This document shows positions 24,148 to 25,467 of a stretch of DNA of 25,467 bases, in pieces (positions within the stretch are counted from its first letter, which is position 1; every line of letters begins with the position of its first letter). The notes under the pieces are model-generated. The model did not search any database. It worked only from the letters and a program-made list of their open reading frames with translations, and was not told the origin of the DNA. This stretch comes from DATKZH01 sp964475955 (GTDB taxonomy: Bacteria; Planctomycetota; Planctomycetia; Pirellulales; Thermoguttaceae), in contig CAYYZY010000112.1 in the NCBI GenBank assembly GCA_964475955.1, positions 1-25,467 on the forward strand, given 5' to 3'. Position numbers and translations under genes: made by a program.

Positions 24148-24177
24148 ATAATTAGTGTGTTTCTGGGAGGTGATACG

Positions 24178-24441
24178 ATGAGTAGCTGTACTGAGGCGGT
24201 ACGTACCGAGTCCAGCGTGAAAGAGTTCCCTGATTTGTTCGCGGCCTTCGAGGCGGCCGCCCGGAAATGGGCGGAACATGCCAACGTCGAGGAGCGGCGT
24301 CAGTTTCTCCAGATGGGGCTCGACACGGGTCTCTTCAGCGCGTGGGACCATTTTGCCAGCTTCTGCGAGGTGGTTTTGGAGGTCGCGTTGAATCGTGGCG
24401 AGGTCACACGCGAGGAGATCGCAGCGCGTTGGAAGGACTGA
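24178..24441 (+). CDS. hypothetical protein, 87 aa
   Basis: ATG with an excellent RBS (GGGAGGTGAT, 4 nt spacing). The sequence is mostly helical and acidic, with aromatic residues: FPDLFAAFEAAARKWAEH, then RRQFLQMGLDTGLFSAWDHFA and REEIAARWKD. I do not recognise the family. It stands alone between truncated genes and a structured region, facing away from them, and a GC-rich hairpin follows its stop at 12 bp. ATAAT near 24147-24151 could be a -10 element. A free-standing small accessory gene is the best description. Confidence 0.7.
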   Translation: MSSCTEAVRTESSVKEFPDLFAAFEAAARKWAEHANVEERRQFLQMGLDTGLFSAWDHFASFCEVVLEVALNRGEVTREEIAARWKD

Positions 24442-24453
24442 CTAGCGTATCAC

Positions 24454-24492
24454 CCCCAGGCTCGTGGCGGCTTCGGCCGCCCGGGTCTGGGG
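24454..24492 (+). terminator. strong GC hairpin after the 87-aa gene
   Basis: CCCCAG ... GGCGGC-TTCG-GCCGCC ... CTGGGG, with a UUCG tetraloop, begins 12 bp after the stop. No T-run follows, so it is an intrinsic terminator of the weak-tail kind or a 3' stabiliser. Confidence 0.5.
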
Positions 24493-24508
24493 CTTGTGAA
24501 AGAATGGC

Positions 24509-24604
24509 ATGGATAAAAAAACCCAGACGAAAAGCGAGCCGAAGCGTGGACCCGGCGATTTACGTGGCGACCGAAAAGCGTTCCGACTGAGCGGGCGAGG
24601 GTAA
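24509..24604 (+). CDS. possible micro-ORF, 31 aa
   Basis: ATG GAT AAA AAA start; the product is very basic (MDKKTQTKSEPKRGPG, 10 of 31 residues Lys/Arg). A second ATG at 24504 opens an overlapping 28-aa frame. No clear RBS for either. It could be the degraded start of a larger gene or chance. Confidence 0.2.
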   Translation: MDKKTQTKSEPKRGPGDLRGDRKAFRLSGRG

Positions 24605-24985
24605 AAAGTATCAAGGGGCAAACGCACTTTCCGTTTGATGATCGGGCGAAGAAATAGCAGAACCATCGCCTCGGCCCGGGCAGACCTGCTGGTCGACCTG
24701 GCCGAGGATGAGAGCGGCGTGTGCAACAACGAGAGGACCGCAGGATGAGACGGTCAACGAGAGACAGCCTCAGATTGGCATTCGTTCGGCAAGAGGCCGG
24801 CGACGTTATGGCGGGCGACGGTCCCCAGTGTAAATCCATCATCCTTCGTGAAAGCCCGACTTCGAGAGCGGTGCCGGCACGCCGACATAGATCGGCGTTG
24901 GGTGGTGGACAAGGCCGGGCGGCAAATCGCGACCAAACCCGTCGTAGCGAAAGAAGGAGACCATGCACCGCAAAGAGCCGATGGA
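24605..24985 (+). other. hairpin-rich non-coding stretch upstream of the RNA candidate
   Basis: No frame gives a convincing protein. Stable local folds are CCTCGGCC (24669-24676) with GGCCGAGG around an inner GACC-TGCT-GGTC, and CGCCGA-CATAGA-TCGGCG (24880-24897). It could be an extension of the structured RNA at 24986-25282 or flanking DNA of a mobile element. Confidence 0.4.
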
Positions 24986-25282
24986 CGGTGCGGTCCGGTG
25001 ATGAGCCGGATGACGGAGTAGGTCTCCGATGGACCCGGGCAGGTAAGGCCCCACGAAACACCCCTGGATTGTCCAGGCATTGAGAGACGTGGCCCCCCAA
25101 GGGGTGCAGCCGACCCGGCGACGACTTGGACGTCGAAGCTCCACGCCGAAACGCATCGCGTGTCCGCGAAGCGGGTGGGGAGTGATGGGGGGGCTTGCCC
25201 GAAGAGGGAGTGAATAGCTGGGGCGAAGACAGCAAAAAAACAGCCCGGCGAACGTGTGGGTGCGGCTTTCGTCCGCCGGGCA
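24986..25282 (+). ncRNA. candidate structured RNA, HEARO / IscB omega-RNA-like
   Basis: Many nested stems: GGTCC (24992)/GGACC (25031) enclosing CGGAG-N5-CTCCG (25014-25028), CACG (25052)/CGTG (25088), CCTGGA-TTG-TCCAGG (25063-25077), CGACG-N7-CGTCG (about 25119-25135), CCGC-GAA-GCGG (about 25164-25174) and GCCCGGCG (25243)/CGCCGGGC (25274). CACC (25059) pairs with GGTG (25103) across the CACG/CGTG stem, forming a pseudoknot. The order GTAAGGCC, CACCCC, TGGATT, TCCAGG recalls, from memory, the core of omega RNAs that sit just 5' of IscB nucleases. The RNA lies 47 bp before the start of the terminal ORF, as expected for that arrangement. The boundaries and the family are inferred, not proven. 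Confidence 0.5.
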
Positions 25283-25329
25283 ACCTCAACTTGGCACTCG
25301 CAGTATAGCGGGCCGAAAGTCAGAAAGCA

Positions 25330-25467
25330 ATGAGTACGAAAGCGAAGAAAAACGGCAAACCGGCGCGGCGGCGGCACCGGATGGAGTTGAAGGTGCTACC
25401 TCCGGAGCGGATCCATCGAGGGTTCGACAACTCGAAAATCTACGGCACGGTCGATCGGAAGAGCCCC
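25330..25467 (+). CDS. N-terminal part of an unidentified protein, 3' end outside window
   Basis: 46 codons are visible, starting at ATG 25330 with a weak GAAAG upstream. The product begins very basic (MSTKAKKNGKPARRRHRM) and continues VLPPERIHRGFDNSKIYG. This is the best frame at the window edge; another frame is also open but less protein-like. Position right behind the structured RNA suggests an RNA-binding or RNA-guided protein. The opening does not show the KxGKPLMP motif normally near the N-terminus of IscB, so either it has an N-terminal extension and the motif lies beyond the edge, or it is a different protein. Confidence 0.55.
   Translation, partial: MSTKAKKNGKPARRRHRMELKVLPPERIHRGFDNSKIYGTVDRKSP

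Noticed and set aside
24450..25289. 279-codon open frame on the minus strand across the structured region
   Set aside because: The product is Arg/Ser/Pro/Cys-rich with no secondary-structure pattern. Such frames are typical complements of stable RNAs, and the plus-strand stems explain the region better.
1..25467. CRISPR array
   Set aside because: No regularly spaced direct repeats were seen anywhere; the repeats present are dispersed hairpins.

Overview
The window looks like chromosomal DNA of a planctomycete, probably of the Pirellula type. The reasons are high GC, secreted imidazolonepropionase-like amidohydrolases in tandem, a secreted DUF6807/PmoA-family protein, a short SecA paralogue, many lipoproteins with disordered Pro/Thr-rich tails, and intergenic hairpin repeats of the GGTGGGTC...GACCCACC and CCCACGC-GAA-GCGTGGG kinds. 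This assignment is inferred from gene content; no rRNA is present.

Layout. 1-2290: the 3' end of a secretin gene, a lipoprotein, and a convergent BON-domain protein. 2619-8464 (minus strand): DUF6807 protein, a 1024-aa double amidohydrolase, and a 442-aa amidohydrolase-fold protein that has lost its metal ligands. 8600-10435 (plus strand): an accessory island with a promoter, a palindromic operator candidate, a hairpin leader, a DUF5131 (Gp37/Gp68) three-Cys protein and its overlapping partner TcmP. 10544-14470 (minus): a DUF4177-like small protein, a short SecA without the C-terminal translocation elements, and a lipoprotein.

14632-20756 (minus) is a biosynthetic cluster: ACP, ketoacyl-ACP synthase III, SDR reductase, FkbH-like HAD/acyltransferase, second ACP and a GNAT-like protein. 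The genes suggest that an acyl or glyceryl unit is built on dedicated carrier proteins and passed to an acceptor, as in tetronate pathways or in N-acylation of surface sugars. The cluster is interrupted by three copies of an 80-120 bp repeat and by a diverged copy of the region upstream of tRNA-Cys.

21311-24126 holds tRNA-Cys(GCA) followed by wreckage: a MATE transporter 3' end, a 3'-truncated IS5-type transposase, a frameshifted glycerophosphodiesterase membrane-domain gene and a HEAT-repeat fragment, all on the minus strand. 24178-25467 (plus) has an unrecognised 87-aa gene, a strong hairpin, and about 350 nt of densely structured, probably non-coding sequence directly upstream of an ORF that runs off the window. 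Its core resembles, from memory, HEARO/IscB omega RNAs. That last region is the most attractive candidate for an RNA-guided mobile system, but the decisive protein sequence lies outside the window.
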